In this document: in pieces, positions 49,801 through 62,255 of the stretch
Position numbering within the stretch: position 1 is the stretch's first letter
How the letters are laid out: every line of letters begins with the position of its first letter
Assembly (NCBI RefSeq): GCF_029227915.1
Contig: NC_079884.1
Span: 20,832,001-20,896,000, forward strand
From: Hydractinia symbiolongicarpus
Lineage: Eukaryota; Cnidaria; Hydrozoa; Anthoathecata; Hydractiniidae
Reading direction: 5' to 3'
DNA length: 64,000 nt
Program-made: the position numbers and the translations under genes
Notes under the pieces: model-generated
What the model was told of the DNA's origin: nothing
The model's input: only the letters and a program-made list of their open reading frames with translations
Database searches by the model: none

Positions 49801-50479
49801 ACAAAAATACTTATAACATTTTATAACAAACTCCTTACCATATTCCTTTATTTTTTTATCATCATGAAGAACCTTTCCACGGAAAATAAGTCTTTGTTTG
49901 TCCACTGCAACATTCTAAGAAAAAGTACTCACTTTACATTGGTCAATGGTCTACCAGTGTATAAAATAAATATTTTATTCCAAACGTTCAAGAAATTTAA
50001 TTCAATTTAAAAAGAAAATATTTTTCTTTATTGACCACTAAAATGCTATTGACAGGGACCAGTGATTGTTGTTCCAAGATCGCGCACACATACACAAAAA
50101 AATATAATATATAGTCAAAAACTTACAACTTTTGGTAAGATCAACTCTTTAAATTCTTTGACTGTAATCTAAAGTACAAGAAAGGAAAGAACTAAGTTAA
50201 ACTTGCAAATTAAAAAATCGACAATAAATCGCAAAACAATGAATTGATGATGTCAAACATTTTGATGACGTCAGCTATGATCCATCCATGTAAGTATACA
50301 AATAAAAATCTGTAACATTTTCCATAGTGTTCAAAAGTTGAAACATGAACAAATAATATATAGGATCAATTTTATCTCGACACGGTGTCTCTTATTATTA
50401 TATTGGATAGGCTTACCTCTTCATTTTCTGAATCAAATTCATAACTTTGAGAATCGAGAGTCCGAACAGTAACTTTCAT
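37878..50479 (-). CDS. BAG6: Large proline-rich protein BAG6 (BAT3/Scythe)
   Basis: Chaperone-complex subunit that holds hydrophobic tail-anchored and mislocalised proteins for insertion or degradation. 25 exons join without a phase error (3,354 nt, 1,117 residues; human about 1,132): 50417-50479, 50127-50168, 49839-49914, 48317-48394, 47790-47893, 47377-47436, 47256-47300, 47076-47159, 46477-46622, 46105-46216, 45334-45618, 44289-45117, 44106-44203, 43872-43992, 43289-43354, 43082-43156, 42510-42610, 41806-41859, 41392-41491, 41009-41136, 40259-40408, 39650-39823, 39072-39179, 38732-38834 and 37878-38029. An N-terminal ubiquitin-like domain (1-77) has TVKEFKELILPKV and DKQRLIF and closes with VIHLVERAPPPP. 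The middle is Pro/Ser/Thr/Gln-rich with a His-rich patch (about 530-575). The C-terminus has YSDAYLSGLPPKRRK (likely nuclear signal) and the BAG-like end RRRLQEDDDYRPKQHPN. Confidence 0.95.
41529..41788. repeat. ATGA microsatellite filling a BAG6 intron
   Basis: About 65 ATGA-type tetranucleotides with interspersed ATAA and AAGA variants. A 68-bp segment starting GAATAAATAAATGG at 41543 recurs at 41611. It occupies most of the 314-bp intron 41492-41805 and begins within about 20 bp of the donor site. Confidence 0.95.
48512..48783 (+). repeat. Second tRNA-like SINE family with AAT tail
   Basis: Begins CTGATGGCCTTGTGGTAAAG, resembling a tRNA A-box region, with a B-box-like GGTCGAGTCATGCC about 60 nt on and a tail of AATAAGAATAATAATGA. 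It differs from the 32.2-kb SINE. It sits in BAG6 intron 3, antisense to the gene. Confidence 0.6.
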
Positions 50480-51220
50480 AATATTTTTTGAATTCTAAAA
50501 GAAAAAACATAACTGCAAGTCTGTATGTAAATTACAAGAACATTTATTGTGTATTTAGAAGACACTTTTTTATCCTTGCAACTTGAACAAGTTGCAAGGA
50601 TAATACAATAATGCAGCAATATGAATTTGCATGCAGCACTTATAATCATCAAGACAACAGCACCTTTCTTATTTTCAGGAATTAACACCCAACATAAACT
50701 GGCTAATACTCCCCAGCTGCTAGCTTGCAAAGGCTCTATTCTTGCAGTCAACGTGATCACATAAATGTAATGTAACACTGACTTTACGTGCCCAAATTAC
50801 ATAACGTCCAAATCAGCACCTGTGAAGGTCTTTACCTTGTTGATGGTAAAGAGTTTGAATTAAGGGATTGTCTCAAAATGTTCATACGTAGTTTGTAAAA
50901 TTCATATCAAAAACTTCGTATCGATTTATTAAATCTTTCGTATCATTTAATTTTTAATACAAACTTTTTCATATCATCAAAGTTACAAGTTGGTATAAAG
51001 TTTGTATCATTTAAAATAAGTTTGTATGTAGTTCGTATCATTTCAAAAAACTTTGTATAAAAATTTGCTTATACAAAGTTCATTTATTAGCTATAATTGG
51101 ACTATTATCTAATAGTCTTTATATTGAAATTTTTACAACAATTATATAGTTTGTTTCGTCATACGAACTTTGTTTATTTTAATTAGATTTATTATCTAAG
51201 GTCTTTAGGGATCTTCTCCA
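50480..51220. other. Upstream of BAG6, AT-rich with CGTATCATTT-type motifs
   Basis: Presumed BAG6 promoter side. From 50,880 to 51,170 many loose copies of TTCGTATCATTT / AAGTTTGTATCATTT occur in both orientations, with no clear period. No gene is seen. Confidence 0.45.
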
Positions 51221-51222
51221 CG

Positions 51223-51570
51223 ACATCGTAGAAAGCAAAAATATCACTGTGGAACGTTTAAAATTTATGAAAATAGGATCGTAGAAAACCAAAAGATAAT
51301 CGTATAAGATCATTTAAAAATCATGAAAACGGGATCGTAGAAAATGAAAGGATCACTGTAGATTGTTTAAAAATCATGAAAACAGGATTGTAGAAAGAGA
51401 AAAGATCGCCGTAGATCGTTTAAAAATCATGAAAACGGGACCGTAGAAAGCGAAAAGATCGCTGTAGATTGTTTTAAATTCCTGAAAACAGCATTGTAGA
51501 AGTTAAGAGATCACTGTTAATCGTTTAAAAATCTTGAAAAGAGGATCGTAGAAAACGAAAAGATTGCCAT
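51223..51570. repeat. 53-bp minisatellite
   Basis: Six to seven units of about 53 bp. Each starts near GATCGTAGAAA, then GAAAAGATCGC, GTAGATCGTTTAAAAATCATG and AAAAC. Three central units are exactly 53 bp; the outer ones drift by a base or more. Confidence 0.88.
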
Positions 51571-52794
51571 AAACAATGTCTATTAACATAAATGTTTTTA
51601 AAAAAATGATGTTGAGCTTGGGTTGAGAAAATTGTTTTCTTGAGAATATGTCAAGCAAGGAAGGAGACACAAAATTCAGCAGTGAAAATTAATTTCAGGT
51701 CTTAGATTTTTTTGTAATTGAAAATTTATCATTGATTAACGTTATCCTATATTTTACCCAAAAAAAACATTGGTCTTGTAAAGTTTGCTGGAGAAGGGTT
51801 AGTAGTAACATAATTATTTGTCAGACATTGAATGCAATTTTAGAACTTTAAAACCTTCTATGTAAGTGTTAAAAAGGTCAGTTTATAGACAATGATGTAC
51901 AACAAAACACTGTATAAATCAAAATTGGAAAGCCATTGATATACTCTGTCCAACCATGCTAACATGAAAAATAGACATTAAGTTGTGAATGATGATTTTG
52001 CAAGGAAATGTAGAAAACCAAATGTAGAAAACCAAACTTTTAAAAATAAATTATATTTCCTTTCCGAAAAGAAATATGACCATCTGAAAAAAAAACACTT
52101 GTAAAAAATGTATATGCCATCCTGTTCTGTTTCTGAAAGTCACAGAAAAATGTTAAACGACTTAGAAAGTTCTATTTTATAGTATTCTCAGTCGCGTCTT
52201 TGCGAATAATAAAATTTAAAAGGACAACTTTCTGAATATCCATCGCCTCGGAAGTGTAAAAGTATCACCATCATTGAGTATGCTTGAAAGGTGTGATATT
52301 TTAAAAAATCCTTAAAACACTTTTTCGTAGTGTTTTTTTCCCATATACCATCTATTACATTTCAAATCTCTTTTACAAAACTACAGAAGATCTACAAGGG
52401 AGAGTGCTACTGTGCTGAGGCCAACATGTTTATCTAAAAGCGATTTTTTTTTATTTTCAAAAAATCGACGATTCTCTGGATATTACATCTTAAAGACGAC
52501 AGTTTAAGTTAAAAAATGGCTTTTTTAGAAAAAGTAAAATAAATCAAAAACAGGGACTTTGTAAAAAATGATTAAAACATCGGTTTTACATACATCTATC
52601 ACGATTCTGAAGAGCATCGAATGAGATTTGGAATCAAAGTAGTTTTGTAAATGAAGTCACTTTTTTGAAGTGTTTCAAAAATGTCTCTGTACTTTTCACG
52701 AGTTAAAAAGTTACAAATTAATTTTATACCATTTGATAGGTGTTTAAAAATGCTTTTTGGTGATGTATGAATGAAAAAACTTTGATTAACTATG

Positions 52795-53260
52795 GTTTTT
52801 TGCTCTGATTACAGTGACCAGATTATGAACCTTAATAAAATGGCTGGCCAGGCAGGCTGTGTATAACATTTTCCTCAAACTTTTGTGAATGAAACATTGA
52901 CTAGGCTTGGTAAAAAAAAAGTCTTAACACAAATTTTCTTTGCACGATAAAACACCAAACTAAGCAGAGCGAAAAAAGTCTTCCTCTTGTAATACATTTC
53001 AACATAAGATACTTTGAAGTATATAACTAAATTTCACTAAACTAGATTTTACGGATGAGTTGACTCACATTTATTTTTTGCAGGAATTTAATTCTGGGGA
53101 TGACCTAAATTATTATTTTCTTGCAGGAATTCAGTTTGGTGAAAAGTTATTAAAGTTGCGAATCACAAAATTGAGTTTCCACAAAATTTTGTTTTACTTG
53201 AGAACAATAAAAACTTTGCAACCAGGGCTATTTTCTTGTCAGATGTTATGAAAAATGATT
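52795..53260 (-). repeat. Dispersed repeat copy, inverted relative to 27.9-28.3 kb
   Basis: Reverse complement of this block aligns with 27,900-28,320, sharing ACAGCCTGCCTGGC, GATTCGCAA, TTTAATAACTTTTCACCAAA and AATAGCCCTGG. From 51,571 to 52,794 I see only AT-rich sequence with a few CTGAAAA-type echoes. Confidence 0.75.
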
Positions 53261-53308
53261 TGAAAGCTGGTTGTCCCCGATTATGTACATTCTATAAGTA
53301 AGGGATAA

Positions 53309-54127
53309 CCAGGGAATTCCACGAAGAAAACAACATCGCACGCGTAAATCTATTTGAGAAAATTTGCACGTGCGTTTTTTCGATTTTTTTCCTGGTTAAT
53401 TTCACTCTTATCAGTCCCGTGAGTGTTCTTTAAGTAGTGTAAAAGTGCTAAATATATTAACAAAACACCTTGGTTCGTTGTAGGAAGTAATTTATAATAG
53501 GTAAATAACATAATAATTAAATTTAAACAGTGGACGAAGAGACGCTGCTGACACGTGCCACACGTTGCACTTACTCCAATGGTCTGCCATTTTGTTTATA
53601 GTGCTATTTATCCCCAACCTTGTTCCCAGGGTTATATTTTCTCCGTAGGTTATCTATTATCTATAAAAATGGTAAAAATGGGAGTCATTTTTTATTTATT
53701 GAGGTTTCAAGTTTTGTTTGTTAGCTTTTGGGAGACGGCTTGTTTGGAATAGTTTAAAGTTGTTTTTAGATTTAAAGTTGTTCTTTAGATTTTTTAAAAT
53801 AAAGCGTTTAATTAACATTTTTAAAAAAATTTAATTTAACCACAAGTGGTTATAAACTGTTTTTAATGATACAGTTGAAGCTGTCAATGTAAAACGATTG
53901 ATTTTTGGAATACAGTTTTAATAGTTAAATGCTTAAAGCATAGCCTTAAGCGGCGACATTAACTACACTGTAGAAAATCAACTTTTATAATTCCTTCGTT
54001 AATTTTTTTAATTTTACGCGAGTAAAGAGCGTAATTAGCGCGTGCGATGAATCGCACGCCTGAATGGCTGTTGCACGTGTGTGGGCGCGTGCGCGTGCCA
54101 TCGCACGCGTCTCATGGAATTCCCTGG
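53309..54127. mobile_element. 819-bp MITE with CCAGGGAATTCCA ends
   Basis: CCAGGGAATTCCAcG at the left end is mirrored by the complement of the right end, CCAGGGAATTCCAtG, and both flanks carry ATAA (53305-53308 and 54128-54131). Subterminal GC-rich blocks contain GCACGCG and a palindrome GCGTGCGATGAATCGCACGC. It interrupts the AATCAGGGC subrepeat family. No ORF resembles a transposase. Confidence 0.7.
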
Positions 54128-54159
54128 ATAACGTAAAAGTGTTGCACATAAACTGGCCT

Positions 54160-54689
54160 GCTCTGATTATTTTCGTTCTATAAGTGAGAGATAATATAAA
54201 AGTGCTGCACATATAAGGGGCCATCGACAAACAGTTTTTGTCTCTGTAACGGCAAATTGGCTGTTAGGGATGGAGGGGGTAATGCATAATTCGTTAAAAA
54301 TATAAGAGGAATTTCACATTCTTACCTTTTTTATTTCTTTTAGAGAAAATGAAAAAAATTCAAGAAATTAGAAAATGTTTCCACAGTAAAAATTTGCCAT
54401 AATCTAAAATTGGTTATTAAAAAAATGTATCTTGTGTTCGTATAAGTCTCCACAAAGATTGTTCTGTAAGGTACGGAGTGGGGGACAACATTCTATTTAA
54501 AGGCAAATTTGCCGTTAACAGAGACGAAAACTTACGTAGGGGAAATAGGCTTGCCTTAAGGGGCAAGGGGGGGGGGACCGAGTCGCGGCCAATTTGCCGT
54601 TACAGAGACAAAACTGTTTGTCGATGGCCCCTTATATGTGCAACATGTCTATATTATTTCTCACTTATAGAACGAACATAATCGGAGCA
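54160..54689. repeat. Large inverted repeat with arms of about 102 bp
   Basis: Left arm 54160-54261 and right arm 54588-54689 pair almost completely. The inner parts share GGGGCCATCGACAAACAG and CTCTGTAACGGCAAATTGGC; the outer parts are AATCAGAGCA-type subrepeats facing opposite ways. The spacer of about 326 bp includes a 13-G run near 54,570. A nested MITE or a foldback structure would both fit. Confidence 0.8.
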
Positions 54690-54699
54690 AAGTATATTT

Positions 54700-56760
54700 A
54701 AACAGGGTAAGCTGTTATACATAATCCGAGCAGCATTCATAATCTGTGCAGAACACAGCATTACATTAACCCACAATTATGTATATACTTTGCTCTAAAA
54801 TTTTAGCCGTGCATGCCAAGAGCCCTGAGAAATAGTTTAAAAGCTTTCATTAAACAAGGCGCGCCAGTTATCATTAAATATTGTTATTTTAACGGCACAC
54901 ATATTATGGCTGGATATTTGGATACATTTTTTTTCTTATTTTCTATTGGTCTATCAACATGACGTGGGCCAAACATCATCCCTGCCTTAACATCAGTTTT
55001 ACTGTACTGTCTACCAAACCAACCAAAAGTCTATAAAAGTAAAAAAAAGTTTCTTCCGACTTCTTTAACACTAAAACAAACATGAAACGAGCAAAAACAA
55101 GAAACGAAGGACAAAATTTTCTCGACTTCTTTGGTGCATCGAGACTTGTCTCGACTTCCCAGCAAATTAAGAATTTTGACAGCTGACTTGCAACCCCCCG
55201 ACCCCCTTCCTAGGGCTTCTTAAATTTTTATATTGGCAAAGCTGTGTGGAGACAGGAGAACCCTCCAAAAACCTAAGAAACCCTGAGGTTGACAACTCTA
55301 TTTCCCAGTGCTCCTCTAACTTTCGAAATATCTAGTTGTGGTAGCTCTTGGCATCTGTTATGCCTTTGTTATCAGTCTTACATGACAAAACCTTCCCTAC
55401 CTCATCCCCAGGGTTTCTTAGGCAATGAGGCCTTATTACACGAAGCGACCAACTTTTGCATGAGAAAAAGGTAGTAAAGGGTAGTTTCCACCACTACAAT
55501 ATATTTTACACATTATTGTACAATTTATTGTAATAACTAATAATGTACAATTCTGTAAAATTGTGTACAAAAAGAAGGATATAAAAAGTCCACGCAATAG
55601 TTTCCTTATTGCTTAAATGTGCAAAATAAAAAGACATATTTATTTTTTCCCCTTGTCCCCAGGGATTTTTGCCGCTTTGACACGAGTTCGTCTTCTCTCA
55701 TATCGAAAAGACAAGTAATAATTTTTCATTTTCTGCCAATAAACAAAGCTTTTCTGAATTCCATGGTATAGCTGTTTTACGTTCGCTTCCTGGACCCCAG
55801 CTGTTTCAGGAACTCACTTCGCTCGTTGATTGTCATTAAAATCTCAAAATATCCCACTATGCCTAAGCCCCCCACTTTGGAAATTGTGGCACCGCCCCAG
55901 AAGGATTCTGGGTATTGAATGTACCGCAAAGGCATATCTGTGCTTCTGGTCAAAATGTACATTTTCGAACTCGCCCATTATGATAGAGGGTCCGATCGAG
56001 GTATTCAGGTCTTTGTGAAGAATAGAAACACGAACGTGCTGTCATGAACCTTCATCCAGATGGTGTTTTCTGTGGAATGTTTAATGTCTACAGTGTTATT
56101 TGTCGTTTTGGGGTTCGCAAACCCTCGTTGGGGGTTAATGTAGCAGATTGTAGCAGGATGTTTAAGAGCGTTTTTTTGTTATTATATAGTGTTCCTTTAT
56201 TGATTTTCGTCAATCGAGACAGAATCCTTAAAAGAGGTAAAGAGATAGGGTGCGTCAGTGCAACGCCTGAAGGCCACAAGATCGATGATATCCAGATCAA
56301 AAAAAATTCAACCTCAGTAATTATGTTAATAAGAACCTCCTTTCTCATTCTCAATCTGTCAGTTAAGCAATCTGAATACAGATAAACGATCTTACAGCTT
56401 ACGAATAGATTTTATTCTTCATGTGGGCCAAGTTCCATAGCAAAATCACAGCCCTCATTATATGCCATGTTTTTGACCACCAGCGCGTAATCTAATGAAG
56501 ACTTACCAGACGGCGACACAAATATGCAATGTTAGAATCGTGAGTCTTGAAAATGGGATCGTCGGTCGGTGTCAAATTATCCAACCATGAATCGCACCAT
56601 TACACCGATATTTAATGATAACTTGTATGCCTTTTGGCTATGGCATAAACCGGCCAGTAAAAACTTTTACAATGAAACATTTAATTTAACTGGAGACGTT
56701 ATGCGTGGAAAAGTAACAATACATCATAAGGGTTTACGTAACAATAAAATAAAAAAATAA
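54700..56760. other. Repeat-rich intergenic region without recognised gene
   Basis: CCTTGTCCCCAGGG-type motifs occur at about 55,400 and 55,650, as at 6.2 and 53.6 kb. Open frames of 60-110 codons here (for example 56,044-56,385 plus) show no family motif. A 63-codon frame at 56,569-56,757 is unassigned and unsupported. Confidence 0.45.
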
Positions 56761-56768
56761 AAAATAAA

Positions 56769-56810
56769 CTGTGATGTTGGACATCGATTCGGTGATGTCC
56801 AACATCACAG
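56769..56810. repeat. 17-bp perfect hairpin at the retroelement stop codon
   Basis: CTGTGATGTTGGACATC (56769-56785) and its exact complement (56794-56810) are separated by 8 bp. The right arm contains the TGA that ends the retroelement ORF (56805-56807). Confidence 0.85.
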
Positions 56811-58690
56811 CATTCCAACATTCGGTTCATCAGCACTGTTTCCTATCGATCTCGACAAACTTTCATTACAATGGTATATTGACCGACTGCCACTTATACA
56901 AAGTTTAATGGAATTAATTAAGGAAACGCAGACCTTTCTTTTTACCCAGCAGGCTTTCAAGTCATATCTCTGTTTCCATTTCTCAACAATCAATTTAATT
57001 AGTCGTTTAAATAAGTGCTTGCATTCAAGACTCATACCACCAGTTGCAGCGAAAACAACCGAAGTGAAGCTACCATGCTCAACTGAAAGCACACGCTCAT
57101 TGTACATTCTTTTTTTTCCTTCTCATTCATCTCATAACATTTCGGAATTTCCTGATGTACATATCTGTTGGCGTTTGGGTTTAACACCTTTATATCAAAA
57201 AATGTCATTTGACTTGTACACCAAAAACCACGAGCACTCACATCGCACCTTCCTCATCATTACAATTTGCTGTTTCTTGATCGAAAGTTTCGCCTGTTAA
57301 CGGTTGCAACTTGGGTTTAACTCAAACATCTTTACATACTTCATTCAAAAGCGCAGCAGTAATATTTCTTATGTAGTTGTGCCGAAGGCTAACAAACCCC
57401 CCCTTTTTACAGGAAAGAGCATGCTGAATATTAAATTTCGACCCACATTCACACAATTCAGGGAGCCTTGAAAGCTCCCAACCATATCTGATACAAACGA
57501 GATCCCAAAACTGTTGCTTAGTTAACACATATCCTTCATCTTTTAATGGCAACGTTGTCAATCAGATTGATGCCCCGCTTTCACAATTCAAGTCATTTAA
57601 ACGTTTCTTTTCTACATTCAAACTTTCTCTAATCTGTGATAACTTCTCTTTATTTCTTCCTTCTTTTTCTGACCTGATCTTTGCTTTCTTAGCAGCAGCA
57701 TTTGCAGGTGATAATTTACGAATATGCTTTACAATATCGAATCTTAAAACTTCCGTCATCATAATAGAGTTGGAGTATTTAATTTCACAAATCTCTGAAA
57801 ACATTGGGATATCTAAACCACCCAATTTCGGAGGCAAGGACAGCAGTCGTCTTTCCGAACATTTAATACCTTTAGTCAACGGAGGAATAAATTCTAACAA
57901 AATGATATTATCCACCTGTTGCAAATAACTGCCAATGTTTGGAATCGTACGCATACAGTAAGAAGTTTATTTTTATATCCACTTACAAAGCAGCTGTAGG
58001 CTGCATGCGGTTGTATCTTTGCAATTTCAGATAACATGGAAATTTCTTCGCACCAATTTTTGACCTTATGAGCCATGTATTCATCTTTAAACTCGCACGA
58101 TCCAAGAACAGCACCAAGATGTCTTTTACATGTTAGTGTGATGTTCACACTGCTATTACTGAAAACCATTTTTGCTTTTTTAAATACGTCAATTCTTACT
58201 ATTAACCAAGATTTTGTTGCCTCTTGAAATTATCCAAACTTTGGCCCCAGTAAGCAGAATTTATTCCACCAACGTCTTAGACAGCTTTTGCTCTCCAGCA
58301 GCAGTAACATCGTCAGGATAAGCTACTGTCTTTTTTTCGTTGGTGATCTCATCTATATATCGTTTACCAGCGGTACCAGCAGGTAACAAGAACAAGGTCT
58401 TTCTCCAATACACAGTCTTTTCATAGACATCCGATAATGTCTTTTCAAAGATACTGTCATCAAATGATCCCCATTTGTATTTTATATCTTCTGCATAACG
58501 GAATGCCTCAATGCACTGAGGTTCAGGTTCTATTAGTGAATGTTTTTTTATAAGATTTTCCATGTTGTTTCAAACCTTTTTCTGTTCGAAAGGTCCTCTT
58601 ACAATCTTCACAGCTGAATTTGTAAATAACATCTGAAGTAACGGCTTTTTTCTCTTGCAACATCTTTCACAACAAACAGTTTACGAACAA
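56805..58690 (-). mobile_element. Decayed zinc-finger/reverse-transcriptase retroelement, RT core deleted
   Basis: Fragments in order on the minus strand: a C2H2-like finger FSCEDCKRTFRTEKGLKQH (about 58,570-58,625); YWRKTLFLLPAGTAGKRYID (58,261-58,563); the post-palm region KRHLGAVLGSCEF and HAAYSCF (57,894-58,169); LLSLPPKLGGLDIPMFSE (57,562-57,954); a Cys/His block CECGSKFNIQHALSCKKGGF (57,322-57,561); and a C-terminal domain with ARGFWCTSQMTFFDIKVLNP, NERVLSVEHGSFTSVVFAAT and stop (56,805-57,241). I recall this architecture from cnidarian retroelement proteins; the exact clade (DIRS-like or non-LTR) I cannot fix. The fingers/palm with catalytic Asp residues are missing between 58,261 and 58,169, and frame changes separate the fragments, so it is dead. 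Confidence 0.75.
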
Positions 58691-58699
58691 AGTTAACGT

Positions 58700-61600
58700 T
58701 GAGTATCAACAAATATCAAGTTTAATCTTCTCTTTTTCGTATTTGTACAGAGTTTAAATTTCGATATTGATTGAAACAGTTTTGCATAGTTTTGATAAAA
58801 CTGCGTCATTAAAATTTCCGTTAAATTTCCGTTAAAGAAAAGCGTCCGCCATTTTCGGAAGACACTACACTTCTTTAACTTGTATGCCTGTGTGTAATTG
58901 GAACTCTTGTATGTCATTTTAAACTAGTTCTTAGGACCCTTGATACTCACTGCCAAAATGTTAGAGTGAAGCACACTTATAATAGTGGGTACTGGGTGTG
59001 AAGAGACAACAAGCGTAGAATATTGTAGCTCTACAATACTATTCATAATTTATTTATTTTTGCCATGACAAAACAGAATCTTTTAAATGATCTGTAACGG
59101 AAAGGAGAATTCTGCTTCGGCAGATATGTGGGGTTAGTAAGGACGTTAAAAACATGCTAGTCGCAGTTTCTGTGATGTCAACATTATGGAACCATTATTG
59201 TGTTGGTCCATAAAAGTTCAAAAAACGGAGAAAATAAGCCATGAGGACGACAGGAAGAATTATCACAGTCAGAGATGTAACATCTTACGAAATAACCTAA
59301 GATACTAAGGCCTAAGTCCGTTGTGAACTTTGACAAGGTTTAAAGTATGTGGGTATAACATGGAAACATGATCTTTGAAATTAAGTATTTATTCCAATAA
59401 TGTTTTGAACATGATTGCCGTTCTTCCGAATCGTGACCGGGTAACGTGGCCACCGGGTAACGTGACACTAACACCAAATATTATTGACACCCACCCAAGT
59501 CCATAAAAAAAGTGAAAAATTACTTTGTCTAAATCTTTCAATTTGGAAATGCATATAAAATTCTTCTGAGAATGCCCAGCGTCATCATGTCTACAGTTTA
59601 GTTATCAACAGAACTTTCTTGCTTTATTTATTTTTTCCACAAAGGCACCTGCATGGCTAATTGTTGGAGTTAGAGTACAGAAGAGGGAGCCCTTCCCTCC
59701 TCTGTCATCAGCATAGAAATGGAATGAATATCTATCTAATGGAATCTCATATTAGTCTAAGAGCACCTTATCAAGTTTTAGTTCTTTTACAGTAGCTTTT
59801 TAACTTTTGATGTTTACAAAATGAGCTTGAGATAAGGCAACCATGACAAAATGTCTACTATGGTTTAGTCAATTATAGAATTGTCTCAACATTTATAGCA
59901 GACGCTGCATCATCCATTTTGTCGGTCTCAACTTATCAATGTTATATGCGTTTGTTTGTTTTAACTTTTTGGATTTGTTGATGAAATAAATGTCAACCAA
60001 TCAGTGTCTCAAATCAAAGGACTTAATAAAGAAAAAGCAATTTGCAATCAATTTTTTTAAAAAATTCAAGAAATTGAATTAAAAAAAAACAAATTATATT
60101 AAAAAAATCACCTATAAAAAAAATGTATTGTAAGCAATTTCATGACATTGTTTTTTCTCTTTTTATATATACTATAGTTAAATAACCTGATTCACTTGAT
60201 TAGGCAAGTAAAAGTTGTGATGTCACGTCAAAAATTTAATAAAACTGTTCCCACTGTTGAGAAGAGCCTATAATGCTGATTATATGATCATATGCTTTTG
60301 AAAAATTGTTTCAGAAATATTCTGGTACAAAAGTTTTTGATGATGTAATTAACTTATCGGTCCTAACTAAGGGAATTGTTCCAACTTTGGAGAATTTCAG
60401 CCCCTACAAACCGGGTAAGGGGATACTGGCTTCATCATACCGTTTGTTATAAAATTACGTTCTTGTTCCTCATGTTACAAATGTTCTCTTTTTCAGTTTG
60501 AAGCATCCACCGCCAGCAATTTCAAAAATCTTGCAGGATAGATTTTAAGTATCCGATGCCCAAATACAGAAACATTCAAATGCTTATATATTTATTGCTG
60601 AACTAATTAAAATACTTAGTTTATTGAACTTGCTTAAAGCTCACGAACTCGAGTCTTCAATTTTACATTAATGTTTTTGCATCATAAAATTTCCAGGATA
60701 TTTAAGATAACATTTAAAGATACTAGTTAAAGTTGTTATTGTAAATTAATGTGAATCTGTGATTTTATATGTTATGTATGTTATATGATATGTAATTTAT
60801 TCAAGTTAGCTATGATTTAAAAATACTGGTTAGTTGCCATAATAATCAATATTTAAATTTTGTGATTTCAGAATATTCAATGATCTTCCCCGTTGTTGCT
60901 CGGTTTTTAAGATACACTTGTGATTTCCTGACTCTCTGGAAGCGTTGGGTTGCTAAGCGCGAAGATGCTCTAGCCACATGACATCTTGTTAGGCTTTTAT
61001 TATATACTTGGTTTATGTGGGTTCATTCCACATTTTTAAATGAAAGTTCGTATTCTGTGTCTAAGGAGGTGTAAAGAAAGGATTTTGTAAATGTTGGATA
61101 GAAGAAGTCGCAGTGGACGCTGCACAAAACGATCTGCAGGTTTGATGTATAAACTAGAGGAAAGTTTTCGATCCTTTCTTATTGGCGAATGAGAATTTGA
61201 TGTGTCCGATTTAAATATACAATACCCCGAATTCTTTAGAGAAGATTAGGGACAGCCAATCCCTAAACAACGCTACGTCAGCACATTCTCATTCCCATCC
61301 TTCCTCTACGAAACAACCGTTATAATGAGCGTCAAGTGCATCATATTACTTATCGAACTAGGTTGTGTGTAGCATGCATGGCATGTATTGATCCCACCCT
61401 ATCAGAGAATTCACTATACGTCACCTATGCAGACAATTCATCTGTCTATAACCACAAAAGTTGTCACGGGAGCTTATACATCGCGTGTTGAATAAATGAC
61501 TAAAGTTTCATTGATATATCGTACTGGAGGAGTTAGTAACAAAATTAATTACTGGTACCACGTTGATGACACTGTTCACGCCATTCTGCTTTGACATTCG

Positions 61601-62250
61601 GAATCATTTTTACTTTATATATCTTTGTAACTATTTCTTATCTTTCTTTGAACAATATTTTGCCATGTCTATGCTTTATATGCTTCACTTGGCATGAAAC
61701 ATTGTCTTACAAAAATTATATTCAAATTTCATAATCTTATGTTGATATACAATATTAAATGTTCTTACTCTTCTAAAATAACTAAAATGACTCTTATGAT
61801 GTCTCAATAGTTCTCAATGACAAGACTAAATTTTGTCTTTCATGGGTTTAATGGTTCGCAAAGGTTTTTAGTTATATATATAGTGTTTCTACATATTTTA
61901 ATTTTGTAAAATTATTTTTAAAACTATTTTAAATTGATACTGTAACATTTTGGGTATCTATTTTTGTCAGAAAAAAATTTTTATTAATCTGTCTATTGAT
62001 GTGTGCTTATAAATATACCTGCACCTTTTGACAAAACACAACGCCGCAAGGGTAATTACCCTGGCACCGATGCATTGGCACTAAACATGTTATTTGCACG
62101 ATACTAGAAAAGTACAAAGAAACACTAACAGATGTAATTAGCTATGGCAACCCATTACGAATATTTGTCATAGCAAATTTAGCTCATTGACGTCATCAGC
62201 TTTCGTTTGGCGGGTGTTAATGAAAAAGAAAGATTAGGGTTAATTAGCCG
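58700..62250. other. Intergenic, no recognised gene
   Basis: AT-rich sequence without frames of interest on either strand beyond short chance ORFs. No tRNA, terminal repeat or family motif was recognised. Confidence 0.45.
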
Positions 62251-62255
62251 CCCAC

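Noticed and set aside
56569-56760. 63-codon plus-strand frame with a possible glycosylation-site-like NETFNLTG
   Set aside because: No identifiable family, no splice partners and a low-complexity end; insufficient support for a gene.
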